Shown in pieces: positions 1 through 12,000 of a stretch of 27,422 nt of DNA. Below the pieces are notes generated by a model that saw only the letters and a list, made by a program, of their open reading frames with translations, made no database searches and had not been told where the DNA came from. Both the position numbers and the translations under genes were made by a program. The stretch covers positions 1-27,422 of the forward strand of contig JASANC010005525.1 in NCBI GenBank assembly GCA_030248135.1. The letters run 5' to 3'. Numbering within the stretch: the first letter of the stretch is position 1; every line of letters starts with the position of its first letter. The stretch comes from Theristus sp. LFF4_11 (lineage: Eukaryota; Nematoda; Chromadorea; Monhysterida; Xyalidae).

Positions 1-549
1 TAAATTCTGTGCAAAAACAGAACAATCAGAGATTGCAAAACATTGTTGCATGTAGCTTTTTCGTTGTTGTTAACGTACGCACCGCTGTGTACACACCAGC
101 ACCAGTGACAAAAAGGAGTTGTCTTCCATTGATTTTCACCTTTTTTACCGGTGTCACCTTCAACTAGTGTGGCAGGATAAACCGTCTGTCCCGTGAGTCA
201 TTGCGTTTGCCACAGGAGACCTTGCGTTCCGCAATGCTTCTGCGATACAATTTGTCCTGGACAAACCAGTGTCAGCGAGCTAAAGTCTGATTGTTATTTT
301 AGTAGTTTTAGTGGTCGCTAAATGCCCGAAATCCGCAAATGTGAAAGGTCATTTGTCTACAATAATACAAAGTACGAGGGTTGCCATGTGCAACCGAAAT
401 CATAAATAAACGCGCAAAAATATGACTCTTATGTACTTGTATCCGTGTGTACCACATCAGAGACTTGAAAAGCGTTGTCGAGCCAAGTCTTTCACTGCTT
501 ACACAAGGCCATATTCCTCCTTTTATATGCGTCTCCCGCATTTTTAGAT
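1..549 (-). mobile_element. Partial inverted copy of the 1 kb long-TIR element
   Basis: Reads as the reverse complement of 8962-9474, with small indels and substitutions. The part near 411-549 is one terminal inverted repeat, ending CGCATTTTTAGAT at 549. The copy starts at the window edge, at the point where the complete element carries a nested MITE. It has no coding capacity. Confidence 0.85.
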
Positions 550-836
550 ATTGTACTAATGTAGCATTTCAATGCCACAATAGGAACCATTCTCTGGTAA
601 ATCCTAAAGCTGTAATCGTGATTTGAATCGCTTTCAGTCATTTTTTTAATATTCATATTCTGAAAAACGGTGGCGCCTAAAATGATTTGAACCCTGGTCA
701 CTTTGTATTGAATCAATAGCAAATTTTGCTCTGCAAAACCTGTTCAAAGTGACTTTTTTTCCAATAAAAGACACGTGAAAAAAACACATCATCATTGATT
801 TTGATGTTCGCATTTAATAATAACATTACGATCTCA

Positions 837-992
837 ATGTATGCCTTCAAATACGCGGCCATTTTTGTGTGTGCCGTTTTTGCAATTGCCTGGGCGTTTC
901 AAATAAGTCCAATCCATTGCTTCCATGGTCGAATAATCATGTACGCTCAACTGGAAGAGAGCAAATTATTGAAATATGTCAAAACGTGTTAA
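837..992 (+). CDS. Doubtful small ORF with signal-peptide-like start
   Basis: ATG at 837 opens 51 codons beginning MYAFKYAAIFVCAVFAIAWA, which looks like a secretion signal with an alanine-rich cleavage region, then a short tail and TAA at 990-992. There is no homology, no nearby partner exon, and part of the DNA resembles 3320-3360, which suggests a repeat rather than a gene. Confidence 0.12.
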   Translation: MYAFKYAAIFVCAVFAIAWAFQISPIHCFHGRIIMYAQLEESKLLKYVKTC

Positions 993-3900
993 GTTGACGT
1001 GCATGCGTTGTTTTTGGCCTTGGATTACATATTTTTATTTTCATGTGAGTGGTATGTACATACAATGGCTTTTTTCCTTGTGAAACATGTGTAAAGGCCT
1101 AGTATACGTGTCTTCAGTTGGTGTTCACGTCTGTTGCGCGCGTGCTTTTTATTCTTCGGGGTTTCTTGTTGTTGTTGATTTTCTTTGAAATTCTCAAAAA
1201 TACTGCTGGCTGGTCACTAACTCAGCCATGTCACCATACCCGTGCGACAGCCGAATCGGCCACTTTCCCATTGTCGCAAAAAAACTCAATTCTTCCAAAG
1301 TCCTGCTGCAAATTGACCATGTTCCACGGCACCATCGTATCGCTGGCTTGGTTCAATCTGGCAGTTTATCGAGAGAGAGAGAAAAAAATAACTAAACAAA
1401 TTGCCGCGCTTCGCTCTTCAGAACACCAGCTCAAAACCACAAACATCATCATCCTGCTTCCGAATTGAAAAGTGTGCCCAACAACACGAATGAAATTGAA
1501 AACAGCGCGCATTTTTGCACTCTTTTTTCTTCCGCTCGGTGCGGTCGGTTTTGTCGATTTTCGAGTGCGTCTTTCGCCTTTCCAGAAGCAGCTCAGAGCT
1601 GCTGAACAGACAGAAAAAACGCATATTGAAAGAGCATTGTTGTGCACACAATGTACCTTTCGTCGAGTCTTTTTGCACTTTTGTATGTACATATACATAA
1701 CTAGGCGACGATGTATGTACGTGACAGGATATGAAAGGTAAATATAATACGAAAATTGACATAAGCTTACCCCCTCGCTACTCAGTCTGACGAAAGCCCT
1801 ACTGTGTGTTGTCGACTACGGTAATTACGATAATTCAAAGTGTCTCACCACGATCTGTACTGTACTGAGCGTAGACAGGGTTGTGCTGTTTGTTCCATTA
1901 ATTACACAAACATGGGATTCCACTGTTTATGAGATTACAGAACGTTTTGATGATTCCATTCAGCGTACTTGACGGGTGTCCATTGGACAACCAAATTCGC
2001 ATCTTTTGAGTTGGGTCTCCGAACGACATGCTGTTCAAACAGTTTTATCCGAGTTTCCTGTTTTTTAGCGAAATAAAATGGATGGATAGATATGGATGAA
2101 GATCTGGTTATCCGTTTCGGAGACAAAAAAACGGGAACTGAAGCCACAACTCTCGCGGTTGTTCTCGCTTTAACTCCAGATTTCTACACATGGTGGATTG
2201 TACGGTAGCTATAGCATGCAGCCAGATTAGTAGAAGCCGGAGCCGGTGTGCGATGATTCCAGTGATATTTCAGTTGCTGGCAATGAGTGCAGGTAGTTCT
2301 GTTTTTTTCACTCTGTGCGCACACGGCGCGGCCGTGGCCATCAGTGGCGATGTCATGTCGTGTTAGTTGATGGGCGAAAGTGACAAAACGTCTATAATAT
2401 GCACGGACACTGCACAGACAATAACATGTACGTAAGTATCCTATACACTTTATACAACTGCAACTTGCGCAGATTATTGTGTGGCGTTGTTGTTGTGCAT
2501 TGTGTTCAACCGCGAACGTACCAATGTACATGTATTTGTATGAACGATCTCTTTGTAATGTACTCGTTGTTGTACATATTTGCTACATTTTTGAGTTTTC
2601 ATATGTTTTTACTTTGTTTGAGAATAGGTTTCTCACGGCAATGTTGTCAAGAAATTGACCACTAGCAGTGCTGGGATGCCTGAATTTAGTTTTTTTTAAT
2701 CTCTGCACGATTTTAAATTAGCTTAACTTGCTTAATTTTTCTAATTTTTTATGCCTTTCCGAGGACTGTTTTACGCACCATGCTAAGACAAACTGTTTTT
2801 AACTCGAGATCGAGAAAGAACTTTTTTGAATCTAAGAAGAAAAACAACGTGATAAGGCGCTTTTTGACGGATCTTGCCATTTTTTGCGGTTCAGTTAGGT
2901 ATTATGTAAGTAACCACTTGTGGGCTCATGTTTTTTCTCACCGCTAAATAAGCTGTCTATTTTGTCATAACATCAGGTTATTTTGAAGTTGTTGTTCTGC
3001 AGAAGGAAACTCCGCTAAATCGCTTCAGAGTTTACGTTGTTCAGCTGATTGGATGCAGCTCAAGTTGTCTAAGTTGAAAGGGCAGCATTCAACCAATCAC
3101 CGCGAGGAGCGCCGAAACTGAATGGCAGCCAATTATAACCCGCGTTTAGAAACTCCCGTCGCCCAAGCATACACGAAGTTTTGAGTTGCAAAAAAATCAA
3201 ACCGTACAACTCTGTCAAAATCTTTTGACCCATCAATGTATTTTCATTTTTTACACTTAAAAAAAGCGCATTTGCAAACATGTTCATTTCGGACACAAAA
3301 GTGCCGGCAATTTTTTGCGCATCATCTGTAATTGCCTGGCGGGTTTGTCCAATCAATGGAGAAGTTGGAAAATTTTTACTGAAATTCGAATTAATAAATC
3401 GAAATAATGTTCTGCTGTCTGTCTGGACGGGTCAGAAACACAAAGCCTGTTTTTGCGGTTTACAAATGGCATTTTTCTGTCTATTGATGGCCATATGTTA
3501 ATTTGTTAGCATCAATTTTGCCGCAACATAATGATGATTTCGATTTTCAAACAGTCTCCATAAAAATGCTGAAGTTTTTTTTTGCGTCACAAACATGTGT
3601 GTGGTGACCTCCCAGTTTACTTCCTGATTATTGCAGTTTTTGCACCTTGATTTGATCAGCAAACATTGGAATTTTATTTGGCATTTTGGTTTTTTGGCAA
3701 CAACAACAAAAAAACAACTTTAAAAATAGCAACGACGCTGCACAAAAAGGGCGAAATACGAAAATACGCGACTGTGCAACATTCTTTCCCAGTGATAAAA
3801 GCAGCCAAACTGGCGTTTGGTTTTGCAGGCAAGCTCCCCTCAGCAGTTTTACTGTCGCTGCAGTGAATTTTGCATTCAATAATTTGTGAATTCAGTTCAA

Positions 3901-4511
3901 TATTTGAGAAGCAGTTTTAATTGCACTAGCAGAAACGTGCAAATGTTACAGACAGAGCTTTATTTCAGATTTTACAAATATTTCTGCTACGCTCTTGAAT
4001 ACATGCACGTGTTTTAACTCATGCATATCATATTATATTATAGTGCGCATGCATGTCACTGAAAGCAAACTCCTCCTGTGTCCGTACAGTATATACCGTA
4101 GAAATTATACACCATCTGAGTACTATTCAACAGGACGGAACCCAATATAGTGGGTTTGAAATAATGCGACTTCATTCAGTTTACGAACATTGTTGCATAA
4201 TATGCGCCGATTTTCTCAGATAACAATTTTCAGCTTTGATTTCTTCAAGCACCAAAAATACGAAGAGCATACTCTGCACATGCGAACTAAGAGCCTCTTT
4301 TATGAACACGAGATTTCATTTTCTGCTGTGCGTCGATGCACTTTTGCAATTGGACCCCTCTCGATATGTTTCGGGAAGCGCCAATATGCAAAATTGAAAT
4401 CAAAGCACATCAATGGCACCGGCGCACGTTTTGCATGCTTCGACTGGAACCGAACTGTGTGAGGAAACCCACTGGCAATTGTGCTATTCAAATCATAATG
4501 GGTACTCGCAA

Positions 4512-4546
4512 TTTTGCTGGCATTTTTTTAGTAAATGCCAGCAAAA
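4512..4546. repeat. Perfect short hairpin
   Basis: Arms TTTTGCTGGCATTT (4512-4525) and AAATGCCAGCAAAA (4533-4546) are exact reverse complements around a 7-nt loop. It is too short for a typical microRNA precursor. It may be the scar of a small inverted-repeat element. Confidence 0.6.
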
Positions 4547-5166
4547 ATATGCTACTCAATAAAATGTTATCCACACAAACAATTTCCAGAAAAACAGGAA
4601 ACTGCGGAATATTAAAGAAGGCCCTCTTTTGCTTTCAAAGGCGCAGTCTAAACGTGCGTGTGGTGTGTGTACACTTTGCTTTTATCAGTGCCCGCATGTG
4701 CATGTTTTCAGTGACGTTACAGACAGACACTCTTTGAATATCATGTTTTGTGAGTTAAATACTCGATGGACCATGAATGGAGATTTTACTTTAGTTTCTG
4801 CCGTTGCTAGTAGTGACTTCCACTCGTTAAAACCTGACGTCATTTTACGCCACCTGGCAGGGTTTTTTAACTCCGAATTGGTGTTTTTTTAAAGCAGATT
4901 TTCTCTGAAATGTTTGCCAGAATCGTGTTTTTAGAGAGTATTTTTAGCAGGGAACTAGGTTTGCCAAAGTGTCTCGAGACCAAAATGAAAGATGTAACAT
5001 CTGCAGAAAGTTGATCAAATCCCACAAAGCGGCGCCAAATCAAATTATTCAAGTTTCAGCGCCCTGATGTGCTCCAGCGTATACATATGTCACAGTTCGA
5101 TGGCACTCAAATTGCGCATTAATTATGGTTGCACTGTAGTACCACAACAGATTGTCGATTGTTCAG

Positions 5167-5322
5167 ATGGCAGACTCAGTAGATGCAGCAGTAGATGTAG
5201 AAACTACAAAAATTGCACGGCAACGGCCACCAGCAGATGCACAGTGGCGCTCGATCAAGCCAGCCAATCAGCGACGGTCTCAAAAACACAGCCTCAATAA
5301 GAAGCTCATTTTCAAACTATAG
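5167..5322 (+). CDS. Doubtful 51-codon ORF
   Basis: ATG at 5167 after GTTCAG opens a frame starting MADSVDAAVDVETTKIARQR, acidic then basic, with a stop at 5320-5322. Codon choice is less AT-biased than the flanks. No homologue is recognised and no splice partner fits the Ror model, because an in-frame stop and no good acceptor precede Ror exon 1. It may be chance. Confidence 0.15.
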   Translation: MADSVDAAVDVETTKIARQRPPADAQWRSIKPANQRRSQKHSLNKKLIFKL

Positions 5323-5994
5323 TGGTCAGATTCTATGTCAAACGTTCGTGGGACTTGCGAAACGCGCAACCACCAAAAAAAATGTTCGCACTTTCACGCT
5401 GACGCCTTGCCGTCAAGTGCAGAAATCTGAAAACGTGCCCATGCGTGTACGCACTCATGAATCATACTCAATCAGTACCCGAAAAGAGACTGACGGGCGC
5501 GAGTTTTCTTTCAGTTTTTTTTGTATACCACCGTTTAGCTACTTCTCTTTTCCATTATCAACGTCATTTTCAGCGTGTATATTCTCCACAGACTGTCGCT
5601 TTGCGCTTGTTGTTGCGTTCTGTCCACCCGCGTTTGCTTTTTCTCTCGTTTCTGTCTGCGCGTTTCTTCTGCCGACGATCGTCCGGAACTGCGTTTGAAG
5701 TGTTTTTTTTGTTGCTTAACGTGTAACGTCAAACTCAAAAAAACATCGTTTTGTTTCATTTCATTTCAGTTCTCGGTGTTTCTGATATTGATAAGAAATA
5801 ACGTTGTTTTGCCAGAAGATGCATCTGTGAAGACCTTTCAGAGTTTTTAGAAGGTTGCTTAGAAACACCTTTCAGGCACACTGATGAACACTTGAACAGT
5901 CACGATGCGTGAACGGAATGCATGCTGGCGGCAAACATGACAGCGTGAAAACGAACTAAAATAACTTCGAGTTCAAAATTGCAATCAATTAAAA

Positions 5995-6077
5995 ATGGCC
6001 CCACAAGACGAAGTTATAATTGAGCCGGCCAATTCGGACGACTATGACACCGTTTATGGCGAGATCGGCAATGAAAC
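5995..6077 (+). CDS. Ror: Ror exon 1 (provisional start codon)
   Basis: ATG at 5995 in good context (AAAATGG) opens 27 codons plus two bases before a strong GTGAGT donor at 6078. An in-frame TAA lies at 5962-5964 and no credible acceptor lies between it and the ATG, so if this exon is used the ATG is the start. Codon choice is GC-richer than the flanks and looks coding. The peptide is acidic and polar, with a glycosylation sequon at N26, and has no hydrophobic signal sequence, which is odd for a receptor ectodomain. It may be a wrong first exon or one of two alternative first exons (see 6574-6734). Confidence 0.6.
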
Positions 6078-9000
6078 GTGAGTTTAATTTTTTTTTAATT
6101 TTGTTAATTACAGTTTTTGTCACGTATTCGTTAAAAAATACGTTTTATGCTAACCTTTTACCATTTTGATATTTACGGTATGGCCGGTTAAACATGGCAG
6201 CTTTTTTCAGGGTGCAAGGAGCGCGCGAATTTTGAATGAAAGAAAAAAGACGTTCAGAAGCTGAATTGTGTGCCAAATTTGATGCGTTTTTTAAAAAAAC
6301 TAATGGATTCTGTTCATTCTTTATCCCTTGTACACATGATTGGGAATAACGTTGGCTTTTTTGAAAAAGACAACTCCTAGTCTGCGGCTGATCCCGCCTT
6401 GATGGACTGCCTTATTTATTCGGCCATACTGTACCTAAAAATTATCCTACTCAGTACCATGATCTCTTACACATTCCGGCAATTTTATTTTTCTATTTTT
6501 TCGTCTTTTTCGTCTGCAACATTTTGAGAACAATAGAAAATTGCTAAACTGTGTGACTGCGCTGGAAAACCCGATGCGTCTACATTTTTTTATAATTTTC
6601 TGTTATTACTCAACTTGCGCTCAATATTTGCATTTCTATGAAAGTTCAATATCGTCAATTTCTCTCATATACCCTACCATTTTTCGGCCACTTCACTATG
6701 CAACACAAAAGGCCATGCGTCATGTAGCGAATGAGTATGTTGATTCAATTATCAATCCATTTCTGATTCTTTTGTGAACTCAAAATACGCACAAATCGCT
6801 TGTACCCTAATGATTCACCATTCACGTCAGGTAATCACTCTAAACGTGACTAATTTTGCAAAAATCCAAACCACACCATATGCAATTGTATTTCGCCAGC
6901 ATCACCACCGTACAATGTAGTCCTTGTATACAATCCCGAGACATCTGAACGGTTGCATAGCCTATGGGTAACCCTCGCTGCTGTGACCGTCAAAGGGTGC
7001 CCCATGGTGCGCGTTCTGTGAAACCTTCCAATTTTTTTGGGGGGGGGTTTTTTTTGTTGTTTAGGGGGGGGGGGGAAACGGGGGGGGGTCAATTAAGAAA
7101 TTCCACATAAAGTTCACAACCCCCCCCCCCTCTCAAAAAAAAAAACTTTTTTTGTTATAAAAATATTTTTGTTGTTTGTTTTATTTTTTTTATAATTTTT
7201 TTTTTTTTTTTTTTGTTTTTTTTGTGGGGGGGGGGGGGGGGGGGTGGGGGGGGGTGGGGGGGGGGGGGTGCGCGTGTGTGTGGGGGAATATTTGATAAAA
7301 AAAAACTATCATGCGGATGCGCGAGCGAGCGTAGCGAGCGGAGAGCGCATCACGCATAATATGAGCCGTTATCCCCTCGCGCGCTTTTTTCAAATTTGCT
7401 CGCTGCGTCCTGCGAGCATAGTATAAGCCACAAACTTGGTTCCGTGCACACGAAACGAACACCCAAAGTTGTGCTTGGAGCCGCGAAAAAATTTTTATCC
7501 GACTACTTTTCATACGCTGCAGACACGAAAAACCTATTCTGAAAACAGTGTTACTTCTTTCCCTTTGTCCTTTTTTTTTCAGCTATGTAATCAACATGTG
7601 TTCGCCCTTTCAATTTTTGCCTGCGACACTTTCACAGTCGAACAAAAATGTTCCCTGGGGTAATTCCACCCGGAGATTTTGAAAATTGAGTTAATTTTTT
7701 ACCCCGACCCTGTTTTTGGGTAAAAATTGGGCATTTTTAATTGTTCGGAGGGTTTTCACCTGGTTTTAAGTGTTCGCCCTTTCAATTTTTAGCTGGGACA
7801 CTTTCACAGTTGAACAAAAATGTTTCCTAGGGTAATTTCATCCGTATTTTTTGAAAATTTAGTTATTTTTTTGCCCGGGCACTTTTTTGAGTCAAAATTG
7901 TGCATTCTTTGAAAGTTCGTAGCATTTTGACTGGGTATCAGTTTTTCACTCTTACAAATTTTGTCTGAGCTGCGAAAAATAGTAGGAAAAAAGTCTAGTC
8001 CGTAGTAATTCAATGCGCTGATCACGGATTTTGGGTTAGTTTTCTTACGTGAGCAACTCTAGATGCTGAATCGTGACGATTTCGGGCGAATCGGCCGTCG
8101 AAATTGGCGAAATCGGTCCAGAAACGAAAAACAAGAAAAGATTGTTTTCCAGGGTAATTCAATGCGCTGATCACGGATTTTGGGTTAGTTTTCTTACGTG
8201 AGCAACTCTAGATACCGAATCGTGACGATTTCGGGCGAATCGGCCGTCGAAATTGGCGAAATCGGTCCAGAAACGAAAAACAAGAAAAGGGTGTTTTCCA
8301 GGGTAATACAATGCGCTGATTACGGATTTTGGGTTAGTTTTCTTACGTGAGCAACTCTAGATACTGAATCGTGACGATTTCGGGCGAATCGGCCGTGGAA
8401 ATTGGCGAAATCGGCCCAGAAACGAAAAATAAGAAAAGGATGTTTTCCAGGGTAATTCAATGCGCTGATCACGGATTTTGTGTTAGTTTTTTTATGTGAG
8501 CAACTCTAGATACTGAATCGTGACGATTTCGGGCGAATCGGCCGTGGAAATTGGCGAAATTGGTCCAGAAATGAAAAACAAAAAAAAACGGTGTTTTCCA
8601 TGGTTATTAAATACACTGATCACGGATTTTGTGATAGTTTTTTCATGTGAGCAACTCTAGATACCGAATCGTGACGATTTCGGGCGAATCGGCCGTGGAA
8701 TTTAGTGAAACCGGTCCAGAAATGAAAAACAAGAAGTCGATGTTTTCTATGGTAATTCATTGCGCCGATCACGGCTTTTGGGTCAGTTTTCTTATGTGAG
8801 CAATTTCTAGGTACTGAATCGTGACGATTTTGGGCGAATCGGCCGTAGAAATAGCATAGACGAAATTGGCCTAAAAACGAAAAATGAAAAACCTGAGTTG
8901 TGTGCCCAACGTATTGTGATTTTGGTCCGACCTTCGGGGCTTATGTAAAAGTCAGAATATTATCTAAAAATGCGGGAGACGCATATAAAAGGAGGAATAT

Positions 9001-12000
9001 GGCCTTGTGTAAGCAGTGAAAGACTTGGCTCGACAACCTTTTCAAGTCTCTGATGTGGTACACACGGATACAAGTACATAAGAGTCATATTTTTGCGCCG
9101 TTTATTTTTTATTTAGATTGCAAGTGGCAACCCTCGTACATTGTAGACAAATGAAACTTTCACATTTGCCTTTTTCTAGCATTTAGCGACCTCTAAAACC
9201 ACTAAAATGACGATCAGACTTTAGATCGCTGACACTGGTTTGCACAAAGTGTATCGCAGAGGCATTGGGAACGCAAGGTCTCCTTCTGTGGCAGTGACTC
9301 ACCGGTTTATCCTGGCACAAGAGTTTGGTAAAAAGGGTGAAAATCAACGGAAGACAACACTTTTTGCACTGGTGCTGCTGTATGCACAGCGGTGCGTACG
9401 TTAGCAACAACGATAAAGCTACATGCAGCAATGTTTTGCAATCTCTGATGTTTCTGTTTTTTGCACAGAATTTACAGTATAGCCGATTAAACATGGCAGC
9501 TTTTTTCAGGGTGCAAGGAGCGCGCGAATTTTGAATAAAAGAGAAAGAAGTTCAGAAACCAAATTGTATGCCAAATTTGACGCGTTTTTTAAGCTAATGG
9601 ATTATCCGTATTATTCTGTTTATTCTTTCTCCCTTGCACACATGATTGGAAATTATGTTGGCATTTTTGAAAAAGACAACTCCTAGTCAGCGACTAATCC
9701 CGCCTTGACGGACTGCCTCATTTATTCGGCCATGCTGTTCAGAATTTCGCACATGATGTGATTTTAGACTAAACTGAAGAGGACAATTGAAAAATATCTA
9801 GATAACTTCAAAATTTTTACGCTTTTCAACAAGCTTGTAAACAACAAACGCGGCGCAAAAATATGACTCTTATGTACTTGTATCCGTGTGTACCACATCA
9901 GAGACTTGAAAAGGTTGTCGAGCCAAGTCTTTCACTGCTTACACAAGGCCATATTCCTCCTTTTATATGCGTCTCCCGCATTTTTAGATAATGTCAATAA
10001 TGCTACTTTTAAGAGGCGACACTGGGGTCTCCATGTGCTCTTCAATGTGTTATTATTGTTGATGGTTTTTAATTGGGGAAAAAAAATTTTTTTTTGTAAA
10101 GGGGGGGGGGGGGTGTTGTTGTTGGTGTTTTTTTTGTTGTTGTGGTGGTTTGTTTTTTTGGTTTTTTTTTTTGTGTGTTTTTTTTTTTTTGGGGGTGTTT
10201 TTTTGTTTTGGTGTAGTGGATCTGCATTTTGTTCTCTTGTCAGCATCACTTGAGGCGTTCATAATTGCTTGTTACTTCCCCATGGTATACAATTCTATTG
10301 CCGCTCTGTTTTTGTTGCAACCAACCACCACACACCACACCAAAAATACGCCGGATTTAAAGCAGATAATGGCATAACATTATGTGTGCTATCCCACTTT
10401 GAGGTTTCCGGGGTGGTGGAGGGGTCCCGAAAATTGCGACAATAGACCGCTGTAACGGTTGAATGGGTATATATACTGTACATACAAGCAGCTATACATA
10501 AAAGGGTGTTATTTGCGATTTTTGTCTGCGGTTAAAGGTTATTATTTGATAATTTGACACGCTCTTTCGCAGTGTTGCTGGCACTGCCGCCCGGCGGCTA
10601 GACATTTCGCTTGTATGGGGTTGGCAAATTATGTGAGAGGGGTGCTTCTTCACTGACCATAACTCTTGCTGGAAATAACGGTTAGGAGGCGGGGGATGGA
10701 CGTCGTTTTGACACTGGATGAAATATACGCATAGGGCGAGAAGAGCTTGCAGAGCTGAAATAATGATTGGAATAATTTTAATATTCCGTGACAAGTTTTG
10801 TGACAAGTTGTACTGGTGGTGCTATATTCATTTGAGCTTTGAATTTCAGTGACAAAAGCAGACACTGTTTTAATTAAAGAATCTGAGAGACATATCAAGA
10901 CGAAATGCACGGGAGACGGAGACTTGTTGTGTCGTGTGAAAGTTTCAGCAGCAGCAGAGGGGTTTCAAATTGAAAATTTTGAGTGACACAAGGCTGTACG
11001 GTGCACTAACGCATAATTCTACTATTTTAAAACCAGCATTGGGATTTGAAAGCGGTACGCTTTTTCAGCATGTTACTCCCAACGGTACTTAATGGTGAAG
11101 TCAGAAAAGTAATATTGGATTATGATGCTGTATCGTATGCAGAAACTTTTTTGTCGACATATTTTCTTGTAAAAGAGCCCATTTCTTTGAAAATCCATTT
11201 CAATAGTATTTGACGACGATGTTAAATATGGTATAGTAGTGCAGATTACACCCATTTCTTTGAAAATCCATTTCAATAATATTTGACGATGATGTTAAAT
11301 ATGGTATAGTAGTGCACATTACATACAGCTCATGCTCAAAAGCTTTTGGACATCCGGTACGGGTGAAGACTTGAAGGACGTTTACAAAAAAAGTTATTTC
11401 ATGGAAATTAGAAGCGCTCGCCTTGCAAGAAGAAAATCTGACGCTAACAGTCGCTCAAGTGGGCATGTCAAAAATCACAGCAAAAAATCGGCCGTTTTCA
11501 TTTTGCACTCTGTTTTGATTTTTAACCGCCGTTGAATCAATACTGATCAAATCAAATATTGAAAATTTCTAAGCTTTTTTCGAAAATTTCCCGACGGTTA
11601 AAGATCTGAAAACCAAACCAAACCAAACAACATCAAGCATAATAATCAATCAAAAATTAATCTGAACCTGCCCAGCCCAGGAGACCACCCAGCTTCGGGC
11701 ATTGATTGGCACCATCAAAAAGGCGTCAAAATTTTTTTTTGCAACCAGAATATTTTGTAATTATCTACAGGCCAGAAAAGTGATCCAGCTATCAAATTTT
11801 GTAGGTACATGTACTCTATGCTTGTTCTGTTCTCTTCCATATGCGACTGTTTCACCTCTGTATTGACCTATGAAAGTACAGGGTGACGCGAAATCTGCAA
11901 ATTAGCTACACGCGTGCGACAAGTGCCATAAAGTTTGTCAACACTGCAAATAGATTTTTCTAGCACATTTGCATTGAAATATTGCCGATAATTTAACAAA

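Larger units (their letters stand above)
550..5994. other. Intergenic or 5' flanking DNA with no supported gene
   Basis: AT-rich sequence without recognisable exons. It holds short open frames that I do not trust, a perfect hairpin at 4512-4546, and several CCAAT/ATTGG motifs, for example near 3044-3099. It probably includes the Ror promoter and 5' UTR, but no core promoter can be placed. Confidence 0.5.
7309..8890 (+). repeat. Composite repeat block, left copy
   Basis: Parts in order: GC-rich hairpin (7311-7357), about 240 bp of conserved single-copy sequence, 172-bp tandem repeats (from 7598), a conserved spacer (about 7940-8006) and a 149-bp tandem array (8007-8890). The same parts in the same order and orientation recur from 25053 to the end of the window. 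That shared order suggests one mobile unit carrying internal tandem repeats, or two pieces of one satellite-rich segment. It lies in Ror intron 1. Confidence 0.8.

Noticed and set aside
837..992. Signal-peptide-like ORF as the true first Ror exon
   Set aside because: No suitable donor in a phase compatible with exon 2, great distance, and similarity of the DNA to 3320-3360.
7190..7513. Long open frames over the G-rich tract
   Set aside because: They are proline/lysine or glycine homopolymer readings of low-complexity DNA with no coding signature.
8007..8890. Regular repeats as a CRISPR array
   Set aside because: The whole 149-bp unit repeats without unique spacers, next to intron-containing animal genes. 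It is a satellite.
9932..10262. Overlapping open frames around 9932-10262 on both strands
   Set aside because: They read through a terminal inverted repeat and a G/T homopolymer tract. The shared ending with a frame near 492-722 comes from the repeated element, not a gene family.
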